Positions 1-8,037 are shown, counted from the stretch's first letter. The stretch: DNA of 36,896 nucleotides from Pseudomonadota bacterium (GCA_023387695.1 JAEWHT010000376.1:1-36896); one strand, 5' to 3'. Translations and numbers: made by a program. Notes: a model not told the origin generated them from the sequence alone.

Positions 1-704
1 GCGATGTCGGTGACGTGCAGCAGGCCGTCGATGCCGCCGAGATCAACGAACGCACCGTAATCGGTGATGTTCTTGACCACGCCGTCGATGACCTGACCCT
101 CTTCGAGGTTCTGCACCAGTTCCTGACGCTGCTCGGCGCGGGTCTCTTCGAGAACCGTGCGGCGGGAGACGACGATGTTGCCGCGACGACGATCCATCTT
201 GAGGATCTGGAACGGCTGCGCGTTGTTCATCAACGGCGCAACGTCGCGGATCGGACGGATGTCGACTTGCGAACGCGGCAGGAACGCAACGGCACCGTCG
301 AGGTCGACGGTGAAGCCGCCCTTGACCTGATTGAAGATGACGCCCGTAACCTTCTCGTTGTTCTGGAACGCCTTCTCGAGCTTGCCCCAGCTCTCTTCGC
401 GGCGCGCCTTGTCGCGCGACAGCACGGCTTCGCCGAGGGCGTTTTCGATGCGATCGAGGAACACCTCGACCTCGTCGCCAACCTTGATCTCGCTGTCACG
501 GCCAGGGCCGGAAAATTCGCGCAGCGCAACGCGGCCTTCGGTCTTCAGGCCGACGTCGATGACGGCCATGTCCTTTTCAATTGCAACCACCTTGCCCTTG
601 ACGACCGAGCTCTCCTGCAGGTTGCCACCTGCGAAGGACTCGTCGAGCATCGCGGCGAAATCGTCGCGCGACGGGCTATAGGTATCAGCGGAAGTCGAAG
701 CCAT
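1..704 (-). CDS. rpsA: 30S ribosomal protein S1, N-terminal part (runs off the window)
   Basis: This is the first 234 codons of ribosomal protein S1, the large RNA-binding protein of the 30S subunit that helps bind mRNA during initiation. The reverse strand reads MASTSADTYSPSRDDFAAML, then successive S1 (OB-fold) repeats: one around residues 35-95 (VVKGKVVAIEKDMAVIDVG), a second around 115-180 (VTGVIFNQVKGGFTVDLDG) and the start of a third (VIDGVVKNITDYGAFVDLG). The ATG at 704 follows a CTGGAG ribosome binding site at 6 nt. The C-terminal repeats lie beyond base 1. It is downstream of cmk, the classic cmk-rpsA order, but separated from it by a 267-base gap full of hairpins, so it may have its own promoter or leader control. 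Confidence 0.97.
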   Translation of the reverse strand, partial: MASTSADTYSPSRDDFAAMLDESFAGGNLQESSVVKGKVVAIEKDMAVIDVGLKTEGRVALREFSGPGRDSEIKVGDEVEVFLDRIENALGEAVLSRDKARREESWGKLEKAFQNNEKVTGVIFNQVKGGFTVDLDGAVAFLPRSQVDIRPIRDVAPLMNNAQPFQILKMDRRRGNIVVSRRTVLEETRAEQRQELVQNLEEGQVIDGVVKNITDYGAFVDLGGIDGLLHVTDI

Positions 705-770
705 TTGTTCTCCAGTTGCGGATGTCGTGCCGGCCGTTGGGTTTATGGGCGTATCGCACGCGCAGTGTCG

Positions 771-916
771 GAAGGTCCGCAAGACCTTCGAGCGACCGCT
801 CGTTGCTCCGATCTTGCGACCGAAACAGCGGAAGCGGGCCGGCTGAGGCCCGCACGTTCGAAACGTGGAAATCTTTGTCCGGAGCCTGGATCGCGTCGGT
901 CCCGAAACAGGGACCG
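771..916 (-). promoter_or_regulatory. Train of five hairpins in the cmk-rpsA gap (candidate leader)
   Basis: Five perfect inverted repeats stand almost head to tail: 771-777/783-789, 789-794/797-802, 834-840/847-853, 854-858/862-866 and 897-903/910-916. They lie between the cmk stop and the rpsA start, in the direction rpsA is transcribed. None is followed by a clear T-run, so simple termination is not obvious. Possible roles are protection of the cmk mRNA 3' end, a structured rpsA leader for autoregulation by S1, or processing sites. The structure is seen directly; the role is inference. Confidence 0.5.
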
Positions 917-971
917 AGAGTATCGACCTCAAAGAGCGGGAGCGGGCACTTCCTCCAATGACGGCAGCGGC

Positions 972-1610
972 TTAACCCCGCAACCGGCCCGCTCGGACGG
1001 CCTCGATAATGTCGATGGCGGCCCGGACGCCGCCTTCTATATCCAGTTGGGAGTTATCAAGCAAGTAAGCATCGGCGGCCGGTTTCAGGGGCGCAATCGG
1101 CCGGTTCTTGTCCCGTTCGTCGCGCCGGATGATGTCGGCAAGCACGGCGGCCTCGTCCGCCACCTCGCCCCGCGCCTTGGCTTCCATGGTGCGGCGGCGG
1201 GCCCGGACCTTGGGGTCGGCCACGACGAAGATCTTCACGTCGGCATCGGGGCAGATCACGGTTCCAATGTCGCGGCCATCCAGCACCGCTCCGGGCGGAT
1301 CGGCAGCGAATTGCCGCTGGAAATTGACGAGGACCTCGCGAACCCTGGGGATCGCCGACACGATCGAGGCGCCCTCACCGGCCTCCTGGGTCTTCAGCGC
1401 GGGATTGCCGAACTTTTCAGGATCGAGTTCCAGGGCCGCCGCGACCGCCGCAGTCTCGTCCCTCAGATCGTGGCCCGACTGCATCAAGGCGAAGGCGACC
1501 GCACGGTAGATCACGCCGGTATCGAGATGACGATAGCCGTAATGATGGGCGAGCCGCTTGCCGAGCGTGCCCTTGCCCGAAGCCGCGGGGCCGTCGATGG
1601 CGATGATCAT
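972..1610 (-). CDS. cmk: Cytidylate kinase
   Basis: Phosphorylates CMP and dCMP to the diphosphates using ATP, in cytoplasmic pyrimidine salvage. The 212-residue product has the family's usual length. It opens MIIAIDGPAASGKGT with the P-loop at residues 7-15, followed by the typical DTGVIYRAVA segment, and has the later GRDIGTVICPDADVKIFV stretch (DGRDIGTVV-type CMP-binding motif) and RRDERDKNRPIAPL lid/CMP-binding segment. Its ATG overlaps the aroA stop (ATGA at 1607-1610), so it is translationally coupled to aroA. rpsA follows. No anomalies seen. Confidence 0.96.
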   Translation of the reverse strand: MIIAIDGPAASGKGTLGKRLAHHYGYRHLDTGVIYRAVAFALMQSGHDLRDETAAVAAALELDPEKFGNPALKTQEAGEGASIVSAIPRVREVLVNFQRQFAADPPGAVLDGRDIGTVICPDADVKIFVVADPKVRARRRTMEAKARGEVADEAAVLADIIRRDERDKNRPIAPLKPAADAYLLDNSQLDIEGGVRAAIDIIEAVRAGRLRG

Positions 1611-2944
1611 GAAAACTCGGCCCCCAGCGACCGCATCATCGGAATGAAATCCGGGAAACTGGTGGCGATGAAGGCGGTGTCGTCGACCGTCACCGGCTGG
1701 TCGGAGGCACAGCCCATCACCAGCGCGGACATCGCGATGCGATGATCCATGTGCGTGGCGACAGTGCCGCCGCCGGGCACATGGCCGCGGCCTTCGACGA
1801 TCAGATCGTCACCGGACACCGTGACCTTCACGCCGTTGACGCGAAGCATCTCGGCGGTGGCTTCGAGCCGATCGGATTCCTTGACGCGGAGCTCCTGCAG
1901 GCCGCGCATGATGGTCGTGCCTTCGGCGAAAGCGGCCGCAACCGCCAACACCAGATATTCATCGATCATCGAGGGCGCGCGCTCCGGCGGCACCTCGACG
2001 CCGCGCAGCTTTGAGGCGCGCACGCGCAGCTGCGCCATCGGCTCACCGGCATCGCCGCGCACTTCGCTTTCCTCGATGGAAGCGCCCATTTCCCGCAGCG
2101 TCGTGAACAGGCCGGTCCGCAGCGGATTGGTCATGACGTCAGACAGAACGACATCAGAGCCCTCGACGATCAACGCCGCGACGACCGGGAAGGCCGCCGA
2201 AGACGGATCAGCGGGCACAATGACTGTGGCGCCATGCAGCTCGGGTTGACCAACCAGCGTGATGCGGCGGCCGTGAGCTCCTTCGGCGACCGAGGTGATG
2301 TCGGCGCCAAAATGCTTCAGCATCAGCTCAGTGTGGTCGCGGCTCGCTTCGTTCTCGATCACGGTCGTCGTACCGGGCGCAGCCAGGCCCGCCAGCAGCA
2401 CGGCTGATTTGATCTGGGCCGAGGCGACCGGGGTCTTGTAGGTGATCGGCAGCGGATCGCGCGCGCCCTGGACGGTCAACGGCAGTCGGCCGCCCTCGCC
2501 GCCGGAGACGACCTTGGCGCCCATTTTTTCGAGCGGGTCGAGGATCCGACGCATCGGACGGCTGCGCAGCGAGGCGTCACCGTCGAACACCGCCGAGATC
2601 GGGCAACCGGCGACGGCACCCATGACCAGCCGGCAGCCAGTGCCGGAGTTGCCGAAATCGAGCGCAGCCTTGGGCTGGGCAAAGCCACCGACGCCCACGC
2701 CCTGCACTTTCCAGGCGAAATCGCCGGTACGCTCGACCTTGGCGCCGAGCGCCTGCATGGATTTGGCGGTGTTGAGAACGTCCTCGCCCTCGAGGAGGCC
2801 GGAAATGCGGGTTTCGCCGACAGCGAGCGCGCCCAGGATCAGGGCGCGGTGGGAGATCGACTTATCCCCGGGCACCCGTACTTTCCCGGTCAGGGGGCCG
2901 CTTGAGCGCGACTTCAGCGGCGTCGGCTTGTCGGAATGGGTCAA
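1607..2944 (-). CDS. aroA: 3-phosphoshikimate 1-carboxyvinyltransferase (EPSP synthase, class II-like)
   Basis: Sixth step of the shikimate pathway: joins phosphoenolpyruvate to shikimate-3-phosphate. The chosen start is a TTG at 2944 (MTHSDKPTPLKS), preceded by AAGGA at 7 nt. An in-frame ATG at 2992 would add 16 residues that look unlike the family and is the alternative. The 445 residues carry GDKSISHR (26-33), DFGNSGTGCR (96-105), SAQIKSAVLL, RDHTE and the VKESDRL segment near the C-terminus, all typical of class II enzymes such as the Agrobacterium CP4 type. At the glyphosate-determining position, where CP4 has Ala100, this protein has Gly101, as in sensitive enzymes. The stop overlaps the cmk start by four bases. 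Confidence 0.95.
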   Translation of the reverse strand: MTHSDKPTPLKSRSSGPLTGKVRVPGDKSISHRALILGALAVGETRISGLLEGEDVLNTAKSMQALGAKVERTGDFAWKVQGVGVGGFAQPKAALDFGNSGTGCRLVMGAVAGCPISAVFDGDASLRSRPMRRILDPLEKMGAKVVSGGEGGRLPLTVQGARDPLPITYKTPVASAQIKSAVLLAGLAAPGTTTVIENEASRDHTELMLKHFGADITSVAEGAHGRRITLVGQPELHGATVIVPADPSSAAFPVVAALIVEGSDVVLSDVMTNPLRTGLFTTLREMGASIEESEVRGDAGEPMAQLRVRASKLRGVEVPPERAPSMIDEYLVLAVAAAFAEGTTIMRGLQELRVKESDRLEATAEMLRVNGVKVTVSGDDLIVEGRGHVPGGGTVATHMDHRIAMSALVMGCASDQPVTVDDTAFIATSFPDFIPMMRSLGAEFS

Positions 2945-3104
2945 GATTGTGTCCTTGGATGCGCCCGAAGAGGCTGCGGGCAGGTACCACATGGCCTCCC
3001 CGCCGTCACGAGCATGTCTTTCTCTCGTAATGCGCTATTGACAGCGGGCCGCCAACTAGCCAAGTGAAACACCGCTTTTCAGACATTCCCAGGATTCCTC
3101 TGCC

Positions 3105-3512
3105 GTGGCCAAGTCCGAACTCGGAACCAAACGTATTTGCCCGACCACGGGCAAGAAATTCTACGACCTCAACAAGAACCCGGTGATCTCGCCCTATACC
3201 GGCGAGGTCGTGCCGATCGCACCCGTGGCGCCGGCTCGCGCATCCCGCGGCGCCGAGGCTCGCCACGCCGCAGCCGCGGACACCACGCCGGAGCCGGCCG
3301 AGGTCGAGGAGGTCTCGCTCGAAGAGGCCGATGCCGAGGAGAACACCGGCAAGGTTAAGGCCGTCGTCCCCGAATCCGAGGACGATATCGAGGTCGATGA
3401 GACCCTCGATGACGACGATGACGATGATTCGACCTTCATTGCCGACGAAGAAGAAGGCGATGAGGACGTGACCGACATCATTGGTGATGTCGGAGGTGAT
3501 GAAGAGACTTGA
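3105..3512 (+). CDS. FYDLN-acid family protein (TIGR02300-type), function unknown
   Basis: Small cytoplasmic protein of 135 residues. Residues 1-40 are conserved and positively charged: MAKSELGTKRICPTTGKKFYDLN with FYDLN at 19-23, then NPVISPYTGEVV. From about residue 65 onward it is almost wholly acidic, with long Asp/Glu runs, and is probably disordered. This two-part layout is the hallmark of the FYDLN-acid family, which is limited mostly to alphaproteobacteria and has no known role; the CPTTGKKFYD start resembles a half zinc-ribbon. Start is GTG at 3105 with AGGA about ten bases upstream. It is divergent from aroA across a gap of about 160 bases and is followed by tRNA-Ala. Confidence 0.9.
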   Translation: MAKSELGTKRICPTTGKKFYDLNKNPVISPYTGEVVPIAPVAPARASRGAEARHAAAADTTPEPAEVEEVSLEEADAEENTGKVKAVVPESEDDIEVDETLDDDDDDDSTFIADEEEGDEDVTDIIGDVGGDEET

Positions 3513-3527
3513 GATCAGTCCTGATCT
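3512..3527 (+). terminator. Stem-loop at the end of the FYDLN-acid gene
   Basis: AGATCAG (3512-3518) and CTGATCT (3521-3527) form a perfect 7-bp stem that begins in the stop codon. A second small stem, TGATCC/GGATCA at 3575-3580/3585-3590, follows. There is no T-run on the plus strand, so these may protect the mRNA end or be weak terminators; the assignment is inference. Confidence 0.35.
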
Positions 3528-3603
3528 GTGAAAAAGGGTGCACCGCGCGAGTCGGAAGGCTCGCCGGTCGGGAGTGATCCCCCAGGATCATCCCAAGAGT
3601 TAA

Positions 3604-3675
<72 letters not shown>

Positions 3676-3679
<4 letters not shown>

Positions 3680-3765
3680 CGCTTCGCCCTTCGGGCTACG
3701 CGTGGCGCAGCCACGAGAAGCCTGAAGGGCGAAGCGTGGTGTCGGGCGAAGCCCGAAGGGCGAAG
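3676..3765. repeat. Palindromic element abutting the tRNA-Ala 3' end
   Basis: ACCACGCTTCGCCCTTC (3676-3692) is matched perfectly by its reverse complement at 3724-3740, a 17-bp inverted repeat with a 31-base interior. The interior holds its own hairpin, CGTGGC/GCCACG (3701-3706/3710-3715), and GGGCT/AGCCT (3693-3697/3719-3723) lengthens the outer stem through one G-T pair. A small hairpin TCGGGC/GCCCGA (3742-3747/3751-3756) follows. The octamer GGGCGAAG occurs directly at 3728, 3744 and 3758 and inverted at 3682. The outer arm starts inside the tRNA (ACCA). It could terminate tRNA transcription, or be a REP-like mobile repeat linked to the GIY-YIG gene just downstream. Confidence 0.75.
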
Positions 3766-3817
3766 ACGGACTGGTGATGAGATCCCACCGAACGACTACC
3801 TCAGGCGATAGCCGTCA

Positions 3818-4060
3818 ATGTGGTACGTCTACATCCTCCGCAGCATCGAATTTCCTGACCAAGAATACGTTGGGGCCACTGAAAATTTGAAGCGACGGAT
3901 TCCCGAGCACAATGCCGGCAAATCTAGTCACACCGCCAAGTTCAAACCGTGGAAGCTGATCTGGTATTGCGCTTTCCCGGACAAGCATAAAGCGCTCGCG
4001 TTCGAGGCCTACCTGAAGTCACACTCGGGTCGAGCCTTCACGAAGAAGCGGTTGTCCTAG
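3818..4060 (+). CDS. Small GIY-YIG nuclease domain protein
   Basis: An 80-residue protein made only of a GIY-YIG fold, as in the YhbQ/UPF0213-type single-domain nucleases. Visible elements are WYVYILRS at the N-terminus (the GIY strand), EYVGATENLKRRI (YVG standing for YIG at 17-19, with the catalytic-type Arg at 26-27), His31 in EHNAGK, and Glu63 in AFEAYLKS, the expected metal ligand. So the catalytic set looks complete. No strong ribosome binding site is visible. The gene sits 53 bases after the palindromic element that follows tRNA-Ala and converges on ohrR with a 12-base gap. Its cellular role is unknown; free-standing members are DNA nucleases by homology. Confidence 0.88.
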   Translation: MWYVYILRSIEFPDQEYVGATENLKRRIPEHNAGKSSHTAKFKPWKLIWYCAFPDKHKALAFEAYLKSHSGRAFTKKRLS

Positions 4061-4072
4061 GGTCCTCGCCCC

Positions 4073-4531
4073 CTACTCCCCAATCACCGCATTCAGCCGA
4101 TCCCTCAACGCCACGATCTCGTCCTTCATCGCGACGAGTTCCGACACCGAACAATCCGACGCGGCCAGGATCGACTGCGGGACGCTTCGCGCCTTCTCCT
4201 TCAATGCATGCCCCTGCGGCGTCAGCGCGATCAGTACCTGACGTTCGTCCTCGCTGCTTCGCGTACGCTTGACCAGATGCGCGGCCTCTAATCGCTTCAG
4301 CAGCGGTGTCAGCGTGCCCGAGTCGAGAAACAGTCTTTCGCCGATGTCCTTGAGCGGCACATCGTCGCGCTCCCACAGCACCAGCATCACCAGATATTGC
4401 GGATAGGTCAGGCCGAGCCTGTCGAGCAGCGGTTTGTAGACGCGGTTGAAGGCGTGCGCGGCCGAATAGACCGCGAAGCAGATCTGGTTGTCGAGGCGTT
4501 GTGGGTCGAGGGTCGATAGTTTCCGGGCCAT
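4073..4531 (-). CDS. ohrR: MarR-family organic hydroperoxide sensor OhrR
   Basis: Redox-sensing repressor of ohrA. From ATG 4531 (MARKLSTLDPQRLDNQICFA) it has 152 residues, the usual OhrR length. An extension to 4675 is open but would read through the operator region, so I reject it, although no strong ribosome binding site marks either start. The sensing Cys18 lies in QICFAVYSAAHAF, exactly where OhrR carries its reactive cysteine. The winged helix spans about 58-105 (LKDIGERLFLDSGTLTPLLKRLE, then a DERQVLIALT wing). A second cysteine, Cys127, matches the 2-Cys OhrR subclass that locks by an intersubunit disulfide. It is divergent from ohrA. Confidence 0.93.
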   Translation of the reverse strand: MARKLSTLDPQRLDNQICFAVYSAAHAFNRVYKPLLDRLGLTYPQYLVMLVLWERDDVPLKDIGERLFLDSGTLTPLLKRLEAAHLVKRTRSSEDERQVLIALTPQGHALKEKARSVPQSILAASDCSVSELVAMKDEIVALRDRLNAVIGE

Positions 4532-4595
4532 CAGAGGATCTTTCGGCGAATCTTTCGCGATTTGCCTCATTTTGGGGCCGGGCGGCCGGACATTC

Positions 4596-4659
4596 AATTG
4601 CGAACAATTAAATGTGAGACATGCAAAATTCAATTGCGCACAATCTAATTGTTTGCGAC
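4596..4659. promoter_or_regulatory. OhrR-type operator boxes between ohrR and ohrA
   Basis: AATTG-CGAA-CAATT (4596-4609) is a perfect inverted repeat. AATTG-CGCA-CAATC (4632-4645) is nearly the same, and a further half-site-like AATTGTTTGCGAC follows at 4647-4659. AT-rich CAATT/AATTG palindromes between ohrR and ohrA are what is known for OhrR operators. The placement fits simultaneous repression of both genes. No -35/-10 boxes could be assigned with confidence. Confidence 0.7.
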
Positions 4660-4700
4660 ATAGAGCCCACCCCAACCCGAAGACCCCAAGGGAGACGAAA

Positions 4701-5126
4701 ATGTCCGTGAACGTCCTCTACAAGACCAGCGCCAAAGCCACCGGCGGCCGTGACGGCCATGCTGCGACCCTCGATGGCGCGCTCGACGTCAAGCTCACCA
4801 CGCCGAAGGAGCTCGGTGGTGGCGGCGGCGCCGGCAACAATCCCGAGCAGCTGTTTGCGGCCGGCTATGCCGCCTGCTTCATCGGCGCGATGAAGTTCGT
4901 GTCCTCGCAGGGCGGCCCGAAGGTTCCGGCCGACGCCTCGGTGACCTCGACCGTTGGCATCGGCCCGCGCTCGGCCGGCGGCTTCGGCCTCGACATCGAT
5001 CTGGCCGTCTCGCTGCCGGGTCTGTCGCGCGCTGACGCAGAGGCGCTGGTGGAGAAGGCGCACCAGGTGTGCCCGTACTCCAACGCGACGCGCGGCAATG
5101 TCGACGTTCGCCTGACGGTCGTCTGA
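4701..5126 (+). CDS. ohrA: Organic hydroperoxide resistance protein (Ohr/OsmC family peroxidase)
   Basis: Thiol peroxidase that reduces organic (fatty acid) hydroperoxides, normally using lipoylated proteins as electron donor. The product has 141 residues. It starts MSVNVLYKTSAKATGGRDGHA, typical of Ohr. The two catalytic cysteines are Cys59 in AAGYAACFIGAM and Cys124 in HQVCPYSNATRGN, and the strongly conserved NPEQLFAAGYAACF block precedes the first. The Ohr-type Arg of the active site is likely in the TGGRDG segment. ATG 4701 follows AAGGGAG at 6 nt. The gene is divergent from ohrR and ends at a strong hairpin, so it is probably a single-gene unit induced by peroxides. Confidence 0.96.
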   Translation: MSVNVLYKTSAKATGGRDGHAATLDGALDVKLTTPKELGGGGGAGNNPEQLFAAGYAACFIGAMKFVSSQGGPKVPADASVTSTVGIGPRSAGGFGLDIDLAVSLPGLSRADAEALVEKAHQVCPYSNATRGNVDVRLTVV

Positions 5127-5141
5127 TCTGACGCGCGAATT

Positions 5142-5171
5142 GGCCGGCCCGGGATCCCCCTCGGGCCGGCC
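5142..5171 (+). terminator. Terminator hairpin after ohrA
   Basis: GGCCGGCCCG (5142-5151) pairs perfectly with CGGGCCGGCC (5162-5171). The stem is followed by GTTTCTCTCTG, a pyrimidine-rich but weak U-tract. It sits 16 bases after the ohrA stop. Confidence 0.65.
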
Positions 5172-5299
5172 GTTTCTCTCTGAATTCCCACGCCGCGGGA
5201 TTGCGCGGCGACGCATACGCCTCCACGCAACAAGCCATTGCTGGCTCGGTCGATCCTCGCTAGGCCTGTGATCAATATCGACACAGGGGAAGCGAAGGC

Positions 5300-6502
5300 A
5301 TGACTGAAGCCGCTTTGGGCGCCATGAACGGACTGCGCGTCATCGACCTTACGCGCGTGCTCGGCGGTCCCTACTGCACCCAGATCCTCGCCGACCACGG
5401 CGCCGACGTGATCAAGGTCGAGCCGCCCGCGGGCGATGAGGTGCGCGACTGGGGCCCTCCCTTCCATGACGAAGATGCGGCCTATTTCGTCGGCATCAAC
5501 CGCAACAAGCGCTCGATCGGCCTCGACCTCGCCTCCGAGGGCGGCCGTGCCGTGCTGCTCAAGATGCTGGAGACCGCCGACGTCCTGATCGAAAATTTCA
5601 AGCCGGGCACGCTGGAGAAATGGGGCATTGGCAACGATGTGCTCAGCAAGACATATCCGCGCCTCGTGCATTGCCGGATCTGCGGCTTCGGCGCCGACGG
5701 TCCGCGCGGCGGCAATCCCGGCTATGACGCCATCATCCAGGCGATGACCGGCATGATCGCCGCGACCGGCTCGGTCGAGAGCGGGCCGATGCGGATCGGC
5801 GTGCCCTTGGTCGACATCACCACCGGTCTTTACGCGGCAATCGGAATCCTGATGGCGCTCTCCGAGCGGCAGCGCTCGGGCAAGGGCCAGTTCCTCGAAA
5901 CGACGCTGTACGAAACCGGCCTCGCGATCATGCATCCGCACACCGCGAATTATTTCATGCATGGCAAGCCGCCGGGCCTCACCGGCAACGAGCATCCGAA
6001 CCTCGTGCCTTATGCGATCTTCCCGACCAAGACCGACAACATCTTCATCGGCGTCGGCAATGACGGCACCTTCCGCAAGCTCGCCAAGGAGATCGGCAAG
6101 CCCGAACTCGGCACCGATCCGCGCTTTGCCCGCAACAAGGACCGCATCGCCAATCGCGACGCGCTGCGCGCGGAGCTTGCCGCGGTGTTCAGCCAGCATG
6201 AGGCCGAGCCGCTGTGCAATCGCCTGCTGGCCGCAGGCCTGCCGGCTGGTCCCGTGCAGAAGATCGATCAGGCGCTGACCAATCCACACACGATCGCGCG
6301 CGGCGATGTCATCGAAAAGGACTGGTACAAGGGCGTGGCCTCGCCGATCCGGCTTGATCGCAGCAAGCCGAGCCTGCGCCGCCTACCGCCGAAGTTCAGC
6401 CAGCACTCCCAGGAGGTGCTGGGCGAGTTCGGCTACTCAAAGGCGGAAATCGACGCGATGGTCGCGAAGGGCGTGGTCTGCGGTCCCGAGCGCAAGCGCT
6501 AG
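5300..6502 (+). CDS. CaiB/BaiF family (class III) CoA-transferase
   Basis: Transfers CoA between carboxylic acids by the family III mechanism. The 400-residue length is normal. It begins MTEAALGAMNGLRVIDLTRVLGGP, with the family's DLTRVLAGP-like start, GADVIKVEPPAGDE at 35-47, and NRNKRSIGLDL at 67-77. Asp172 in PLVDITTGLYA matches the catalytic aspartate that forms the acyl anhydride. C-terminal PAGPVQKIDQALTNPH is also typical. ATG 5300 follows AGGGGA. It stands alone between ohrA and ugpB, so the substrate cannot be read from context; succinyl-CoA-dependent or formyl-CoA-type transfer are both possible. Confidence 0.92.
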   Translation: MTEAALGAMNGLRVIDLTRVLGGPYCTQILADHGADVIKVEPPAGDEVRDWGPPFHDEDAAYFVGINRNKRSIGLDLASEGGRAVLLKMLETADVLIENFKPGTLEKWGIGNDVLSKTYPRLVHCRICGFGADGPRGGNPGYDAIIQAMTGMIAATGSVESGPMRIGVPLVDITTGLYAAIGILMALSERQRSGKGQFLETTLYETGLAIMHPHTANYFMHGKPPGLTGNEHPNLVPYAIFPTKTDNIFIGVGNDGTFRKLAKEIGKPELGTDPRFARNKDRIANRDALRAELAAVFSQHEAEPLCNRLLAAGLPAGPVQKIDQALTNPHTIARGDVIEKDWYKGVASPIRLDRSKPSLRRLPPKFSQHSQEVLGEFGYSKAEIDAMVAKGVVCGPERKR

Positions 6503-6649
6503 GGCCGAACCTCCTCTCTCCAAGTAAATGCCGCAGTGCGGCGCGGGCACGTATGTGCACCGCGAACGGAGGAAGCTGACCAGCACGCGTTCGCCTATTT
6601 GATGGCTTCCCTTTTCCAGCGCTTGCCGCTTTCGTTTCGGCCGCTTACA

Positions 6650-6667
6650 CAGTCATGTGAACGTCAT
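6650..6667 (+). promoter_or_regulatory. Candidate PHO box upstream of ugpB
   Basis: CAGTCAT (6650-6656) and ACGTCAT (6661-6667) are direct half-sites with an 11-base pitch, as in the PhoB box (CTGTCAT-N4-CTGTCAT). They match 6 and 5 of 7 positions. The site ends 53 bases before the ugpB ATG. Phosphate-starvation control of ugp is established in E. coli and rhizobia, which supports the reading; the match itself is imperfect. Confidence 0.5.
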
Positions 6668-6720
6668 ATGGCGCTGCTAGCGCAAGCGCTTCTTATTGAC
6701 GGCCAAGGGAGGTTTACTTG

Positions 6721-8037
6721 ATGGCTCTTCGACATTTTGGGGCGGCTGCGGCTATTGCAGTTGCGGTTGGCATGACGGCTTCGCCGGCAATGGCCGTCAC
6801 TGAGATCCAGTGGTGGCATGCGATGACCGGCGCGAACAACGACGTCATCGTCAAGCTCGCCAACGACTTCAACGCGTCGCAGAGCGACTACAAGGTCGTC
6901 CCGACCTACAAGGGCAGCTATCCCGACACCATGAACGCCGGCATCGCGGCGTTCCGCGCCGGCAATGCCCCGGCCATCATGCAGGTGTTCGAAGTCGGCA
7001 CCGCGACCATGATGGCGGCGACCGGCGCCGTGAAGCCCGTCTACAAGCTGATGGCCGACGCCGGCGAGAAATTCGATCCGAAGGCTTATCTCTCCGCAAT
7101 CACCGGCTACTACTCGACCTCGAAGGGCGAGATGCTGTCCTTCCCGTTCAATTCGTCGTCGACCGTCATGTGGGTCAATCTCGACGAGCTGAAGAAGGTT
7201 GGCGCCGAGATCCCGAAGACCTGGCCCGAAGTGTTCGACGTTGCCAAGAAGCTGCACGACAACGGTCATCCGACCTGCGGCTTCTCCAACTCCTGGGTCA
7301 CCTGGGTCAACCTCGAGCAGCTCTCCGCCTGGCACAATCTGCCGCTCGCCAGCAAGGCTAACGGCCTCGATGGCTTCGACACCGTGCTCGAGTTCAACGC
7401 GCCGCTCCAGGTCAAGCATCTCGAAAAGCTGGTCGAGCTTCAGAAGGACAAGACCTACGACTACGCCGGCCGCACCAGCCAGGGCGAAGGCCGCTTCACC
7501 TCGGGCGAATGCGCGCTCTATCTGACCTCGTCGTCCTTCTTCGGCAACGTCAAGGCACAGGCCAAGTTCAACTTCACCGCCGCGCCGATGCCGTACTATC
7601 CGGACGTCAAGGGCGCGCCGCAGAACTCGATCATCGGCGGTGCCTCGCTCTGGGTCATGGGCGGCAAGTCGGCCGACGAGTACAAGGGCGTCGCGAAGTT
7701 CCTGACCTTCCTCTCCGACACCGATCGTCAGGTCTACATCCACAAGGCCTCGGGCTATCTGCCGATCACCAAGGCCGCCTACGAGAAGGCGAAGGCCGAG
7801 GGCTTCTACAAGGACCAGCCCTATCTCGAGACCCCGCTGCTCGAGCTGACCAACAAGGAGCCGACCGAGAATTCCCGCGGCCTGCGCCTTGGCAACATGG
7901 TCCAGCTGCGTGACGTCTGGGCGGAAGAGATCGAGCAGGCGCTCGCCGGCAAGAAGACCGCCAAGCAAGCACTTGACGCCTCGGTCGAACGCGGCAACAC
8001 GATGCTGCGCCAGTTCGAAAAGACCGCCGTAAAATAA
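6721..8037 (+). CDS. ugpB: Glycerol-3-phosphate-type ABC transporter, periplasmic binding protein
   Basis: Captures sn-glycerol-3-phosphate (or its diesters) in the periplasm for the UgpAEC importer. The 438 residues begin with a signal peptide, cleaved probably after AMA at about residue 25, then VTEIQWWHAMTGANN as in UgpB proteins. FNASQ, YKGSYPDTMNAG, FNSSSTVMWVN and GGASLWVMGG are further family stretches. ATG 6721 lies 8 bases after AAGGGAGG (6705-6712); the TTG immediately before it is a possible but less likely start. It is the first gene of ugpBAEC and is separated from ugpA by a 14-bp perfect stem-loop, a common way to make binding protein in excess. Confidence 0.93.
   Translation: MALRHFGAAAAIAVAVGMTASPAMAVTEIQWWHAMTGANNDVIVKLANDFNASQSDYKVVPTYKGSYPDTMNAGIAAFRAGNAPAIMQVFEVGTATMMAATGAVKPVYKLMADAGEKFDPKAYLSAITGYYSTSKGEMLSFPFNSSSTVMWVNLDELKKVGAEIPKTWPEVFDVAKKLHDNGHPTCGFSNSWVTWVNLEQLSAWHNLPLASKANGLDGFDTVLEFNAPLQVKHLEKLVELQKDKTYDYAGRTSQGEGRFTSGECALYLTSSSFFGNVKAQAKFNFTAAPMPYYPDVKGAPQNSIIGGASLWVMGGKSADEYKGVAKFLTFLSDTDRQVYIHKASGYLPITKAAYEKAKAEGFYKDQPYLETPLLELTNKEPTENSRGLRLGNMVQLRDVWAEEIEQALAGKKTAKQALDASVERGNTMLRQFEKTAVK

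Noticed and set aside
15..1745. Long plus-strand open frame (576 codons) opposite rpsA and cmk
   Set aside because: It is antisense to two clear genes and its protein has no recognisable domain; GC-rich codon bias leaves open frames on the opposite strand.
4865..6289. 474-codon minus-strand frame opposite ohrA and the CoA-transferase
   Set aside because: Antisense shadow with no family features; both plus-strand genes are certain.
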